Shown piece after piece: positions 9,253 to 17,812 of a stretch of 64,000 nucleotides of DNA (the stretch's first letter is position 1; each line of letters opens with the position of its first letter). The stretch lies in contig JAENYK010000010.1 in NCBI GenBank assembly GCA_016841825.1, positions 62,001 through 126,000 of the forward strand, written 5' to 3'. Made by a program: the position numbers and the translations under genes. A model generated the notes under the pieces. The model did no database searches, was not told where the DNA came from, and was given only the letters and a program-made list of their open reading frames with translations. Source of the DNA: Halothermothrix sp. (lineage in GTDB: Bacteria > Bacillota > Halanaerobiia > DY22613).

Positions 9253-10154
9253 CACTTTTTTTGCCTCCTTTCAATCATATTATTTAACTCATTATAGCGC
9301 AGTACCCTATTGGTGTACTGCCCAAAATTAAGCTTATTGAAATCATCTTTATCACATACATATCCCCAGGTTCTTTTCATAATCTTGGCATCATAATCCT
9401 TGTACTGAAAAGAAAAAATTTTTTTAGAAACACCCAATCTTCCTCTCAAAAATTCATATAATTTATAATTTTTACAGTTATATGGGTTTCCTTTTGAGTC
9501 AAGAAGAAGAAAATCATTAATTTGCTTTTTTGTAAAATGGTCATCTATGAACCAAAAATTTCTCAAATCAGGATGGTTTTGATTATTTCTCTTATTGCTT
9601 CCCACAGATTTCAACCAATTTTTAACGTCACTAAAGGAACATGAATTCTGAAAATCGACTATTTCAATTTCAGCAATTCCATCAGAACTTTTCTTTGCGG
9701 GATTTCTTCCTCCAATCGAGCCATATTGGGTAATTATCTTTAATGTATTAGCAAAAAGCCAATAGAGTTCTGGACTAATTGGCCGTAAAGGCATCAGAGC
9801 AATTGTAGCACCCCTATCCACTTCAAGAACTTCTAAAGATCTATCATCTAAACTCCACTTGAATGCTGAAGATAAACCTCCACAACCAAAAAATTGACAT
9901 ACTGGACAAATATCCTTTCTCATTCTACCTATAGCCTGATGATATCCCAAAGTGTCCAACAACTGCTGAAATTTTTGATTATCTAATTCGCACCTGTTTT
10001 CTGAAGTTGGACTACAGGCATATCCGCCCATTCCACGAACTAATGCTTCCATCCACCACCTGATAGAACCAATCAAACCTGTCATGTTAAACCTAGCTTC
10101 ACCATCAATACCTCCAGTGTGAATATTTGTTTTTGGTGTGATTACTAATATCAA
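9252..10154 (-). CDS. cmr1: Cmr1, type III RAMP protein
   Basis: The motifs LIGSIRWWMEALVRG and GGYACSPT (about residues 25-50) and CPVCQFFGCGG (about 100) are the clear hallmark of Cmr1. Cmr1 sits at the 3' end of the crRNA in the III-B complex and helps admit target RNA. The likely start is TTG 10154, eight bases behind GGAGG; GTG 10163 overlaps that site. This is the first gene of the effector operon. The 140 bases upstream are AT-rich and must hold the promoter. The CxxC pairs suggest a bound metal. Confidence 0.88.
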   Translation of the reverse strand: MILVITPKTNIHTGGIDGEARFNMTGLIGSIRWWMEALVRGMGGYACSPTSENRCELDNQKFQQLLDTLGYHQAIGRMRKDICPVCQFFGCGGLSSAFKWSLDDRSLEVLEVDRGATIALMPLRPISPELYWLFANTLKIITQYGSIGGRNPAKKSSDGIAEIEIVDFQNSCSFSDVKNWLKSVGSNKRNNQNHPDLRNFWFIDDHFTKKQINDFLLLDSKGNPYNCKNYKLYEFLRGRLGVSKKIFSFQYKDYDAKIMKRTWGYVCDKDDFNKLNFGQYTNRVLRYNELNNMIERRQKK

Positions 10155-10263
10155 ATTTACCACCTCCGCAATGTTTAGTTAAAAGTTGTCCTCTCTATTT
10201 AATCTCAAATTTTGACATTATATATCATTTTCGACATCAATTACGTATTTCCTCCCTTCCATA

Positions 10264-10298
10264 CCTTTGAAAAATAAAAAACCACCCCAAAGGGTGGT
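10264..10298 (-). terminator. Terminator of the zinc-ribbon gene
   Basis: On the minus strand ACCACCC-tttg-GGGTGGT is followed by TTTTTTATTTTT. It starts six bases behind the stop codon of the 35-residue gene, and separates it from the effector operon downstream. Confidence 0.88.
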
Positions 10299-10303
10299 AG
10301 ATA

Positions 10304-10411
10304 CTAAACAGAAAAGTGATAACCACAGTCCAAACAGACATATTCTGTACCGAGGAAGTTGGTTGGGACTGCTCTACCTCCACACCATGGACATTTTCTA
10401 TCTTCCGCCAT
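10304..10411 (-). CDS. 35-residue zinc-ribbon protein
   Basis: A very small but convincing gene: ATG 10411 lies seven bases behind AGAGGT, and a perfect terminator follows the stop. The 35 residues hold two pairs of cysteines, CPWC at 7-10 and CLDC at 26-29, spaced like a one-domain zinc ribbon. No other domain would fit. Such mini zinc ribbons may bind nucleic acid or protein, but nothing tells which. It stands between the type III effector operon and the first CRISPR array and has its own transcription unit. A longer frame over the same bases is not real, since it ignores this start, stop and terminator. Confidence 0.75.
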   Translation of the reverse strand: MAEDRKCPWCGGRAVPTNFLGTEYVCLDCGYHFSV

Positions 10412-11041
10412 TTAAAACACCTCTTTTCCATAAAATTTATATTTTACTACTTTAATGTATACCACATATAGTTAAAATACCCTTTTTTCAGAAACAGATT
10501 ATCCATCATGCACAATATTTTTTCTATTGGTTATATAAAACTTGTTTCATCTCTTCTACGTATTTGGATAAAAGATAACTTCATATCCCCTCAACCCTGA
10601 TCTGCATAGAGATGTCGTTTTTTTGAATAATCCGGGCATAAACACGAATTCAACCCTTTCCTAAAGTTATAAATATCCAGGGAATTAAGTTAGCGATTGT
10701 TCTATCCTATTGACATGAGAGAACAGATGTGGTATATTTCTAATATAATGTTATAAATATATCTCATTAAAAGTTACTATGCAGTATCGTTTCTGTATTC
10801 TATTTCATTATTGTACTGATGGTCTTTGTGATAAGAGAACAATGAGAGAACTAAGATGGCTTTGACTATAAACTACATGACCAGGGTAAGAGAATTGACT
10901 GTGCTGATCGGTGTACTGCGAAAAGTACCCATAGTTTAGAGAAAGGTTGCTACAATTCCTTATAAAACTTGCCATGGAGCATTCTCATGTGTTTTCCTGC
11001 ACGATAGAGGAATTATTTTTATTTGATAAGGAGGGGGAAAT
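10412..11041. other. 630-base gap upstream of the M23 peptidase gene
   Basis: No gene with a ribosome site is visible on either strand. The stretch holds one strong promoter (10710-10738, plus strand) and 300 bases of untranslated sequence before the peptidase start. The 5' half, next to the zinc-ribbon gene, must hold that gene's promoter. Confidence 0.5.
10710..10738 (+). promoter_or_regulatory. Near-consensus sigma-70-type promoter
   Basis: TTGACA (10710-10715), a 17-base spacer and TATATT (10733-10738). Spacing is ideal and both boxes are near consensus. The first gene downstream is the M23 peptidase, 300 bases away, so the transcript would carry a long leader. Confidence 0.5.
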
Positions 11042-11911
11042 TTGAAAAAATTCGTTCGGCTTTGTGAAAAAATTCAATACTTAGGATTTTTGGGGTTGTT
11101 GAGCTTTATCTTTAACAATAGGCTGTTGAACCTATTTTGGTTATTCTGGTTGTTTGGTCTCGTCAGTATCATTTATAACTTTTCTGTATTTCTCCAGTCA
11201 CTCAAACAATTATGGGGTATGCTGGTCATTCCTTTACGGTATGGCTCTAACCTGCCAGATGCAGAAAATTATCAATGTAAAGTGAAGTATTCTCTACCCT
11301 TTCACGGTACATGGACAGTGGTCAACGGCGGTATTGACAAAACCTCTTCCCATTCCTGGGAAATCAATACACAGCGGTATGCCTATGATTTTGTAATCCT
11401 TGATGAAAAAGGATATAGCTCTTCTGGAGAAAACAAAAAAACAGCAGACTATTATTGTTATGGTAAAAAAATTTTAGCTCCAGCAGATGGTGAAGTGGTT
11501 GAACTTCAGGACAAACATCCTGACAGCCTGTTGTTAGGTGATGGTCAAGTTGATTGTTCTGCAAAAGATATACGGGGCAACTACATTCTTATTCGTCATG
11601 CAGATAAGGAATATGGACTTTTAGCCCATTTGCAACCTGAAAGTATCCGGGTAAAGGTTGGTGACACAGTAAAACGTGGACAGTGTATAGCTTATTGCGG
11701 TAATTCAGGCAATACTTCCGAACCGCATCTCCATTTCCATCTACAAGACGGAATGAGCTTTTATACTTCAGCAGGACTTCCCATTGAATTTGCTGATATA
11801 ACTGTCCAACCTACTCCCAACTATTCTGCATATGATCCTCGCCCCGTTCCAACGGCAGCTATGTCACCAGAAAAATATATTATGCGGGGGCAGAATGTTG
11901 CAAACCTATAG
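11042..11911 (+). CDS. Membrane-anchored M23 (LytM-type) peptidase
   Basis: A 289-residue protein starting at TTG 11042, six bases behind AAGGAGGGGG. Two hydrophobic helices (about residues 12-30 and 32-55) anchor it. The C-terminal half is a LytM-like metallopeptidase fold: RYAYDF near 115, ILAPADGEV near 145, GNYILIRH near 180 and GNSGNTSEPHLHFHL near 220, whose histidines are zinc ligands. Such enzymes cut peptide cross-links of peptidoglycan, or act as inactive scaffolds. The catalytic histidine and aspartate pattern appears intact. It is a lone gene on the plus strand with a terminator behind it, directly before CRISPR array 1. Confidence 0.82.
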   Translation: MKKFVRLCEKIQYLGFLGLLSFIFNNRLLNLFWLFWLFGLVSIIYNFSVFLQSLKQLWGMLVIPLRYGSNLPDAENYQCKVKYSLPFHGTWTVVNGGIDKTSSHSWEINTQRYAYDFVILDEKGYSSSGENKKTADYYCYGKKILAPADGEVVELQDKHPDSLLLGDGQVDCSAKDIRGNYILIRHADKEYGLLAHLQPESIRVKVGDTVKRGQCIAYCGNSGNTSEPHLHFHLQDGMSFYTSAGLPIEFADITVQPTPNYSAYDPRPVPTAAMSPEKYIMRGQNVANL

Positions 11912-11944
11912 TTAGCCTTTTACTGCTCAATAGCAATCCATATG

Positions 11945-11979
11945 AAAACACTATCATATTGACATTAAGATGGTGTTTT
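11945..11979 (+). terminator. Terminator behind the M23 peptidase gene
   Basis: AAAACACTATC pairs over 11 positions (one G-T pair) with GATGGTGTTTT around a 13-base loop. The T-rich 3' arm serves as the U tract. It lies 34 bases behind the stop codon. Confidence 0.65.
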
Positions 11980-12018
11980 ATGTATTTACATAACATAGGA
12001 GTTCTGCAGGCACTAGTA

Positions 12019-12782
12019 GTTTGAATCCACGCACCCGCATAGGGTGCGACAATCCTAGCTATTTTTTGTTAGAAAACGTGCGAATATTTCAATCCACGCA
12101 CCCGCATAGGGTGCGACTTTGTTTTCTTTTATATTCAATAGCTCCCTTCCCGGATTTCAATCCACGCACCCGCATAGGGTGCGACGATCATCACCTCTAG
12201 CTAATAATTCTATGCTGGAATTTCAATCCACGCACCCGCATAGGGTGCGACATCTCTGGAAACTCTTTTATCAGATCATCACCAGATTTCAATCCACGCA
12301 CCCGCATAGGGTGCGACTATCATCCTTGACCATATCTCTATAGTGGTTTCAGATTTCAATCCACGCACCCGCATAGGGTGCGACGAGGCTTTGATGTTAT
12401 GAAAAGATGGGAGTATTTATTTCAATCCACGCACCCGCATAGGGTGCGACTTAGCATATCAGGATCATAAATCTGTGCTTCAAGAATTTCAATCCACGCA
12501 CCCGCATAGGGTGCGACTTAAAGACAAATTAAAACTAACAGCTACAGACTTAATTTCAATCCACGCACCCGCATAGGGTGCGACAATGTCATAATCGGGA
12601 GCATGACAGGTTTGGCTGATTTCAATCCACGCACCCGCATAGGGTGCGACTTTTTGCTGACTTTTTTTTTACCCATCTGGTTATATTTCAATCCACGCAC
12701 CCGCATAGGGTGCGACTTTTTATATATTGCCACATTTTTTTTAATTGAGTATTTCAATCCACGCACCCGCATAGGGTGCGAC
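12019..12782 (-). CRISPR. CRISPR array 1: 12 repeats of 32 bp, 11 spacers, I-C-type repeat (GCATAG variant)
   Basis: Repeats end at 12050, 12117, 12185, 12251, 12317, 12384, 12450, 12517, 12584, 12650, 12716 and 12782; spacers are 34-36 bp. In crRNA sense (minus strand) the repeat begins GTCGCACCC, has a TATGC loop, then GGGTGCG, and ends GTGGATTGAAAT. This is the classic I-C form, with a 7-bp stem and an 11-nt 3' tail. The repeat at 12019-12050 has a changed tail (GTTTGAATCC in place of ATTTCAATCC on the plus strand), marking the old, trailer end. The leader lies at the high-coordinate end. All other repeats are identical, so the array looks well kept. Confidence 0.98.
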
Positions 12783-13085
12783 AGTAGCCCCCAACAGGTT
12801 AGCAATACCAATAGCTCAGATCACAGTTTCCGCGAACCTCCAAATATGATGTATTTTTACCCCCTTCATTTTACAGTAATTTCACGAAAACCTATGTGTG
12901 GCTTTATGCGCGAACCTCCCAGGGTTTTTATGTTCACTTCAGGTTCGCGGAAAATCTACTATATCATCACCCATCCTTCAGGATCATTTTCACAAAAATT
13001 TTTCTAATGTATTCCATAAAATATTTTCCCTAAAGTGAAGTTCAAAAAAATCTATGACGTTAAATATAAGTGGGTTTACCACCCC
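12783..13085 (-). promoter_or_regulatory. Leader of CRISPR array 1
   Basis: The 190 bases next to the newest repeat are nearly identical to those beside arrays 2 and 3; a weaker match to leader 3 goes on to about 13085. Within it TTTCCGCGAACCT (12827-12839) faces its exact inverted copy AGGTTCGCGGAAA (12941-12953). A third half-copy, GCGCGAACCTCC, is at 12908. The leader should hold the array promoter and the site where new spacers are added. The remaining 74 bases up to the next gene show nothing else. Confidence 0.85.
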
Positions 13086-13159
13086 CTATATATATGGTAA
13101 TAAATGTTTCCCGAATTGCTTCAATGGATTTTAACGCAATAATATCTTTCCTAAAAATA

Positions 13160-14266
13160 TCATATTAACTTAATTGGTCTCCATCCTTCTTCTATTCCCT
13201 TAGCATATTTATATAAGTTTCCTATACAACTAAGTAACTCAGCTTTTGAACCATATAAAGAATACCAACCTCGATTGTCATATTTGAATTTTTCCAAAAT
13301 ATATTTCTCTAATTCCTTATTGAATAGGGTGTTGATTCCTAATTTCAGCAGAAACAAATCATCCTCAACTCTTCTAAAAAACATGTGGAAAACATTAGCA
13401 CCCTGAAGATTTTTAAGATAAGATCTAATCAAAATATATCCCGAACTAGTTAATGAATATTGTTTTGGTTCTATATGACGCAATATTCCATCTTCGATAC
13501 TATTACTAACAAAAGAATCTAAGTCCATTTCTTCTTGAAGCTCACTCAAAATATATTTCAGACTATCATCGTTTATAGGCTTACCTTGCCAATCTATAGG
13601 CTGTTTACATTCATCAAGTACCGCACTAAATATATCCTTATACTGCGGAATCACAGAACTAGAATAATTACCCTTAAACATAAAATTACCAGTATAAATC
13701 ATTGTTTTCCATGGTCTCCCATAATTCTTGAGTAAAGTAACGAAAGTGTTGTCATTTGGTTCTGAGACATCAAGATCAGATAAAAGATTCTCAATCTCAG
13801 ATAAAATAACTTCAAAATTCTTATGCTTTTTCATCAAACGATATTTTGACTTATTCCTACTCCACTCTCTGGCAGTGAGTTTCTGTATAAATTTATCGGA
13901 TAAGCAATCAGTTAAATGCATTGTTAATCGATTAATTCTTCCTTCTATATGTAACATAATCCCAAGATCGTTTTCCTGATGGCTTCCTTCAGTGAGTAAA
14001 TCAGAAAATTTTAAGTAAGCATTATCCGTCAAATGAAAGTTTAAGCCTTCGCCTGTCTTATCAATAATATAAGGGGCATACAAAAGACCAATAATTTCAT
14101 CTAACGTTTGAGGATAAGTTAATTGTGCTCGCTGCCCCAACTGGATTAAATCATTCTTATGTATGACATTATTTTGTTTATTCTTCCAAAAATCATAAAT
14201 TAGTTTATAAAAATAATACCTTTTTAAATTAATATTGAGAAAAACTACAAAAGATATTTTATACAT
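13160..14266 (-). CDS. Unknown protein between CRISPR arrays 1 and 2
   Basis: I do not recognise this 368-residue protein. ATG 14266 lies seven bases behind AGGTGG, and codon use resembles its neighbours, so the gene looks real. Residues 20-95 have the helix-turn-helix rhythm of a winged-helix domain, ending in a strand pair near GEGLNFHLTDNAYLKF. A similar pattern near residues 245-290 (ILRHIEPKQYSLTSSGYILI) could be a second one. No transmembrane segment, nuclease motif, CARF motif or cysteine pair is seen. It sits alone between the leader of array 1 and the trailer of array 2, in a place where only CRISPR-linked or passenger genes would be expected. A nucleic-acid-binding role is only a guess. 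Confidence 0.65.
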   Translation of the reverse strand: MYKISFVVFLNINLKRYYFYKLIYDFWKNKQNNVIHKNDLIQLGQRAQLTYPQTLDEIIGLLYAPYIIDKTGEGLNFHLTDNAYLKFSDLLTEGSHQENDLGIMLHIEGRINRLTMHLTDCLSDKFIQKLTAREWSRNKSKYRLMKKHKNFEVILSEIENLLSDLDVSEPNDNTFVTLLKNYGRPWKTMIYTGNFMFKGNYSSSVIPQYKDIFSAVLDECKQPIDWQGKPINDDSLKYILSELQEEMDLDSFVSNSIEDGILRHIEPKQYSLTSSGYILIRSYLKNLQGANVFHMFFRRVEDDLFLLKLGINTLFNKELEKYILEKFKYDNRGWYSLYGSKAELLSCIGNLYKYAKGIEEGWRPIKLI

Positions 14267-14326
14267 TAAAATACCACCTATCTTTAAAGATTAGAATAAT
14301 AACGGACGACATATTTAGCACACTTA

Positions 14327-14578
14327 TCATTCACTAGTGTTTATATAAACTTTACGTAACTTTTGATATATTTGAATCATTCCAATCTCAGTCTTTAATA
14401 GTACCAAATTTGAATTCTTCAGGCATGTTATGCATGGATAAACGTCTCCGTTCACTTCTGCACTACCCTTCCACCGCAATATGGATCGGTTATTTGCTTT
14501 AAGAACCTCCAAATTAAGAAAATCTAATTCTCCAACCAGCTTAAATGAGTCAGCATTTTTACCAATGACCATAATCAT
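14327..14578 (-). CDS. Possible small protein downstream of array 2 (83 residues)
   Basis: A reading frame of 83 residues opens just beyond the degenerate last repeat of array 2. The frame extends up into the repeat, but a start at ATG 14578 or the next ATG is more reasonable. Only a weak AAGAAAG lies upstream. The protein would have one CxxC pair (CITC) and mixed alpha/beta content, with no family I recognise. It could be translated from array read-through. It may also be chance sequence; the gap to the next gene is only 60 bases. Confidence 0.3.
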   Translation of the reverse strand: MIMVIGKNADSFKLVGELDFLNLEVLKANNRSILRWKGSAEVNGDVYPCITCLKNSNLVLLKTEIGMIQIYQKLRKVYINTSE

Positions 14579-14600
14579 TTTCTTTCTTACGGTATGTGTT

Positions 14601-15688
14601 TCTAATCCACGCACCCGCGTAGGGTGCGACTGGCGTGTATAGTGATGTATAAACTTGTATAATATATTTCAATCCACGCACCCGCGTAGGGTGCGACTCG
14701 ATGCAGACGGAACAGTATACAAGTGCAACAGATTTCAATCCACGCACCCGCGTAGGGTGCGACCAACAGATTGAGAGGGATACCTTTAAAATAACCTAAT
14801 TTCAATCCACGCACCCGCGTAGGGTGCGACTCGCTATGGCAAAGGGTGTCCATGACTATAGCCTATTTCAATCCACGCACCCGCGTAGGGTGCGACTTGG
14901 GGCGGTTTGCAATAGGTCCATGTTGACCTATTTCAATCCACGCACCCGCGTAGGGTGCGACGCCTATGCGTGCCTGCGTATGTGTGTATTAAATGATTTC
15001 AATCCACGCATCCGCGTAGGGTGCGACGGGCAGAGGTGATTAATGTGACCAGAGATATTAGTATTTCAATCCACGCACCCGCGTAGGGTGCGACAATTAG
15101 GGGATGTAGTGGAGAGACTAGACTGGCTAATTTCAATCCACGCACCCGCGTAGGGTGCGACAATACCAAAAGAAAAACTAAAGGCAATCAAGGAGATTTC
15201 AATCCACGCACCCGCGTAGGGTGCGACCTTTCTGTCATGATGAGCTTATCAAAGAGGAGGATTTCAATCCACGCACCCGCGTAGGGTGCGACTTGCAATC
15301 CATCAACTATGGAATCTTTGAGACTAATTTCAATCCACGCACCCGCGTAGGGTGCGACTAGCTCGAGCCCCCTTAATGTTTTGATAGCTTTAATTTCAAT
15401 CCACGCACCCGCGTAGGGTGCGACGAATTCCGTTTGGGCTTTGGCGAGCAGATCTGCGATTTCAATCCACGCACCCGCGTAGGGTGCGACGTTCCATTTT
15501 TTAATGCAAATAAAAAAAGAGCCAATTTCAATCCACGCACCCGCGTAGGGTGCGACTTTCGTGCTGCAACTCCATCCTGCATACTGCAATCTATTTCAAT
15601 CCACGCACCCGCGTAGGGTGCGACATAAAGCAGAAAAAGCATTGCTGGAAGTCGATATTTCAATCCACGCACCCGCGTAGGGTGCGAC
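14601..15688 (-). CRISPR. CRISPR array 2: 17 repeats of 32 bp, 16 spacers, I-C-type repeat (GCGTAG variant)
   Basis: Repeats end at 14632, 14697, 14763, 14830, 14896, 14961, 15027, 15094, 15161, 15227, 15292, 15358, 15424, 15490, 15556, 15624 and 15688; spacers are 32-36 bp. The repeat is that of array 1 except for one loop base (TACGC instead of TATGC in crRNA sense). The trailer repeat at 14601 is degenerate in its first bases (TTTCTAATCC on the plus strand). The repeat ending at 15027 has one C-to-T change in the stem (CGCATCCGCG). The leader is at the high-coordinate end. Transcription runs on the minus strand toward the unknown genes at 14.3-13.2 kb. Confidence 0.98.
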
Positions 15689-15881
15689 GGTAGCCCCCAA
15701 AAGGCCAGCAATACCAATAGTTCAGATCACGGTTTCCGCGAACCTCCAAATATGATGTATTTTTACCCCCCTCATTTTACAACAATTTCACGAAAACCTA
15801 TGTGTGGCTTTATGCGCGAACCTCCCAGGGTTTTTATGTTCACTTCAGGTTCGCGGAAAATCTACTATATTATCACCCAAT
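15689..15881 (-). promoter_or_regulatory. Leader of CRISPR array 2
   Basis: About 190 bases almost identical to the leaders of arrays 1 and 3, including the inverted pair TTTCCGCGAACCT (15733-15745) and AGGTTCGCGGAAA (15847-15859). Similarity stops near 15881. The 180 bases from there to the ABC transporter gene hold no gene. Confidence 0.85.
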
Positions 15882-16063
15882 CTTTAGATTCATTGCATCC
15901 AGATGTTTTTCTAATTTATCCCACTCCAAATATCTTAATCTCCAATCAAAAGCGTTTGAACTATTTTATCAACTTTTTTAAGTTTTAAGTGTTCATATAC
16001 TGAGGTTCTACAAGCTTAAATCTTGTATGAAGATATCTATATCCAGAAAACATATTATCAGAA

Positions 16064-17812
16064 TCAAGATACCGCATCAGCATTGTCCTCTCTAAATTGT
16101 TCAGAATATAATCGATAATACACTCCCTCTTTCTTCCCCATCAACTCTTGATGAGTACCTTTTTCTGTAATAATGCCATTTTTTAATACAAATATTTGAT
16201 CAGCTTCCCGAATGGTAGATAATCGGTGAGCAATTACCAGAGTAGTCCTACCAAGCATCAGTTTACTTAAAGCTTCCTGTACAAAATATTCCGATTCGTT
16301 ATCAAGTGCAGAAGTAGCTTCATCTAGTAATAAAATAGGTGCATTTTTTATCACAGCTCTAGCTATAGCAATTCTTTGCCTTTGTCCCCCAGATAAATGT
16401 GTTCCACGCTCTCCAACCACAGTATCATAACCATTCTTTAATTCCATAATAAAATTATGAGCGTTAGCCGCTTTGGCTGCCTCTACGATATCTTCCGTGA
16501 CGGCCTCCTCTTTGCCATGACTAATATTTTCTGCAACGGTTCCATTAAAGAGATACGCATCCTGTGGCACATAAGCAATCTTTTGTCTAATTTCTCTAAT
16601 AGTTTGATCACTTATAAAAGTTTCATCAATAATGATATCCCCTCTGGTACAGGGATAAAAGTTTAAAATCAACTTGAAAATAGTACTTTTACCACTTCCG
16701 CTGGGACCGACCAAAGCTACAACTTTTCCTTTAGAAATCTCAAAAGAAAGATTGTTGAGTATTAAGTCGTCCTGATAAGCAAAACTAACATTCTTGAAAC
16801 CAACCATTATATTTTGCTTTTTATAGCCTTTGGTTTCTTGATAAACCTGTGGTTCCTGCTCTTCATCTATAATTTCAAACAGTCTATCAGCAGCTGCTAA
16901 TGAACTCTGTAACTGAGGAATAAAATTACCAAGTGCTCTAATAAGTTGAATTGGCCCCGCCTGTAACTGTAGAGCTGCAATGATAATACCTGTTTCAATA
17001 TAACCTTGAATAGTTAAATAGGTACCAACCGCAACAATTCCTACAAATCCAGTTGTAGCTACTAAAGCATTTAACATACTAACAATAGCCTCAATATTAA
17101 CTCTTTCATAGGAAGCATCATATACTTGTTGATTATCAATATGAAATTTTTTTGTGTACAAATTTTGCAGATTAAAGCTTCTAATGATATCTACTCCGAC
17201 CAATATATTAGAAAGCTTCTCTGTTAGCATAGCTAAAAAAATTTGAACTCTGGAACTAGCATTTTTGAGTTTTTTCGAAAAATAAACATTAATTATCAAT
17301 GTTATGATCCCACCCAAAACTGTTAACAAGGCCAGATGCCATTCTAAATAAAATATATATGCCAGAGTAAATACACCTGTTACTGCCTGTGTTACGAATT
17401 GAATAAATGTTTGGGAATAGGCTTTTTCAGCTTCACTAATGTCATTGGTCAAACGTGACAGTAAATCTCCACTATGCTTATCTTTAAAAAAATTCATCGG
17501 TAAATTTTTAGAATGGTGAAATACTGTTTTTCTTAAATTACCAGTAGTTTTTGCAGCAACTACATCTACCATATAAGCGAAAAAAGGAAGAATAAGATGA
17601 AAAATCACAATAATTATACCAAAATGGATAAAGTTGGCCAGCATAAATTCCTGATTTTTTACTATAGATGCAGAAAAAATATTTTTGAAAAAATAAGCCA
17701 TGATAACTTGTGTTAATGCAGAGGTCAATGAAACTCCTAAAATTCCAACAATGTATTTAGCAAACATTCCCTTCATAAAATTAAATAAACGAAAAAAGTT
17801 ATTTTTCCTCAT
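16064..17812 (-). CDS. ABC exporter half-transporter (fused membrane and ATPase domains), second of a pair
   Basis: A 582-residue type IV ABC exporter subunit: six membrane helices in residues 1-310, then a nucleotide-binding domain. GPSGSGKST near 365 is Walker A, LSGGQRQR near 465 the signature, ILLLDEATSALD Walker B, and IAHRLST holds the switch histidine. All catalytic residues look intact. The start ATG overlaps the stop of the upstream partner (ATGA), so the two are co-translated and probably form a heterodimer. Such pairs export lipids, peptides or drugs; the substrate is not evident. Flanked by CRISPR arrays on both sides, it may be a passenger. Confidence 0.9.
   Translation of the reverse strand: MRKNNFFRLFNFMKGMFAKYIVGILGVSLTSALTQVIMAYFFKNIFSASIVKNQEFMLANFIHFGIIIVIFHLILPFFAYMVDVVAAKTTGNLRKTVFHHSKNLPMNFFKDKHSGDLLSRLTNDISEAEKAYSQTFIQFVTQAVTGVFTLAYIFYLEWHLALLTVLGGIITLIINVYFSKKLKNASSRVQIFLAMLTEKLSNILVGVDIIRSFNLQNLYTKKFHIDNQQVYDASYERVNIEAIVSMLNALVATTGFVGIVAVGTYLTIQGYIETGIIIAALQLQAGPIQLIRALGNFIPQLQSSLAAADRLFEIIDEEQEPQVYQETKGYKKQNIMVGFKNVSFAYQDDLILNNLSFEISKGKVVALVGPSGSGKSTIFKLILNFYPCTRGDIIIDETFISDQTIREIRQKIAYVPQDAYLFNGTVAENISHGKEEAVTEDIVEAAKAANAHNFIMELKNGYDTVVGERGTHLSGGQRQRIAIARAVIKNAPILLLDEATSALDNESEYFVQEALSKLMLGRTTLVIAHRLSTIREADQIFVLKNGIITEKGTHQELMGKKEGVYYRLYSEQFREDNADAVS

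Noticed and set aside
10237-10431. A 64-residue frame with a membrane-like stretch on the minus strand
   Set aside because: It is out of frame with the real 35-residue zinc-ribbon gene and reads through its terminator hairpin.
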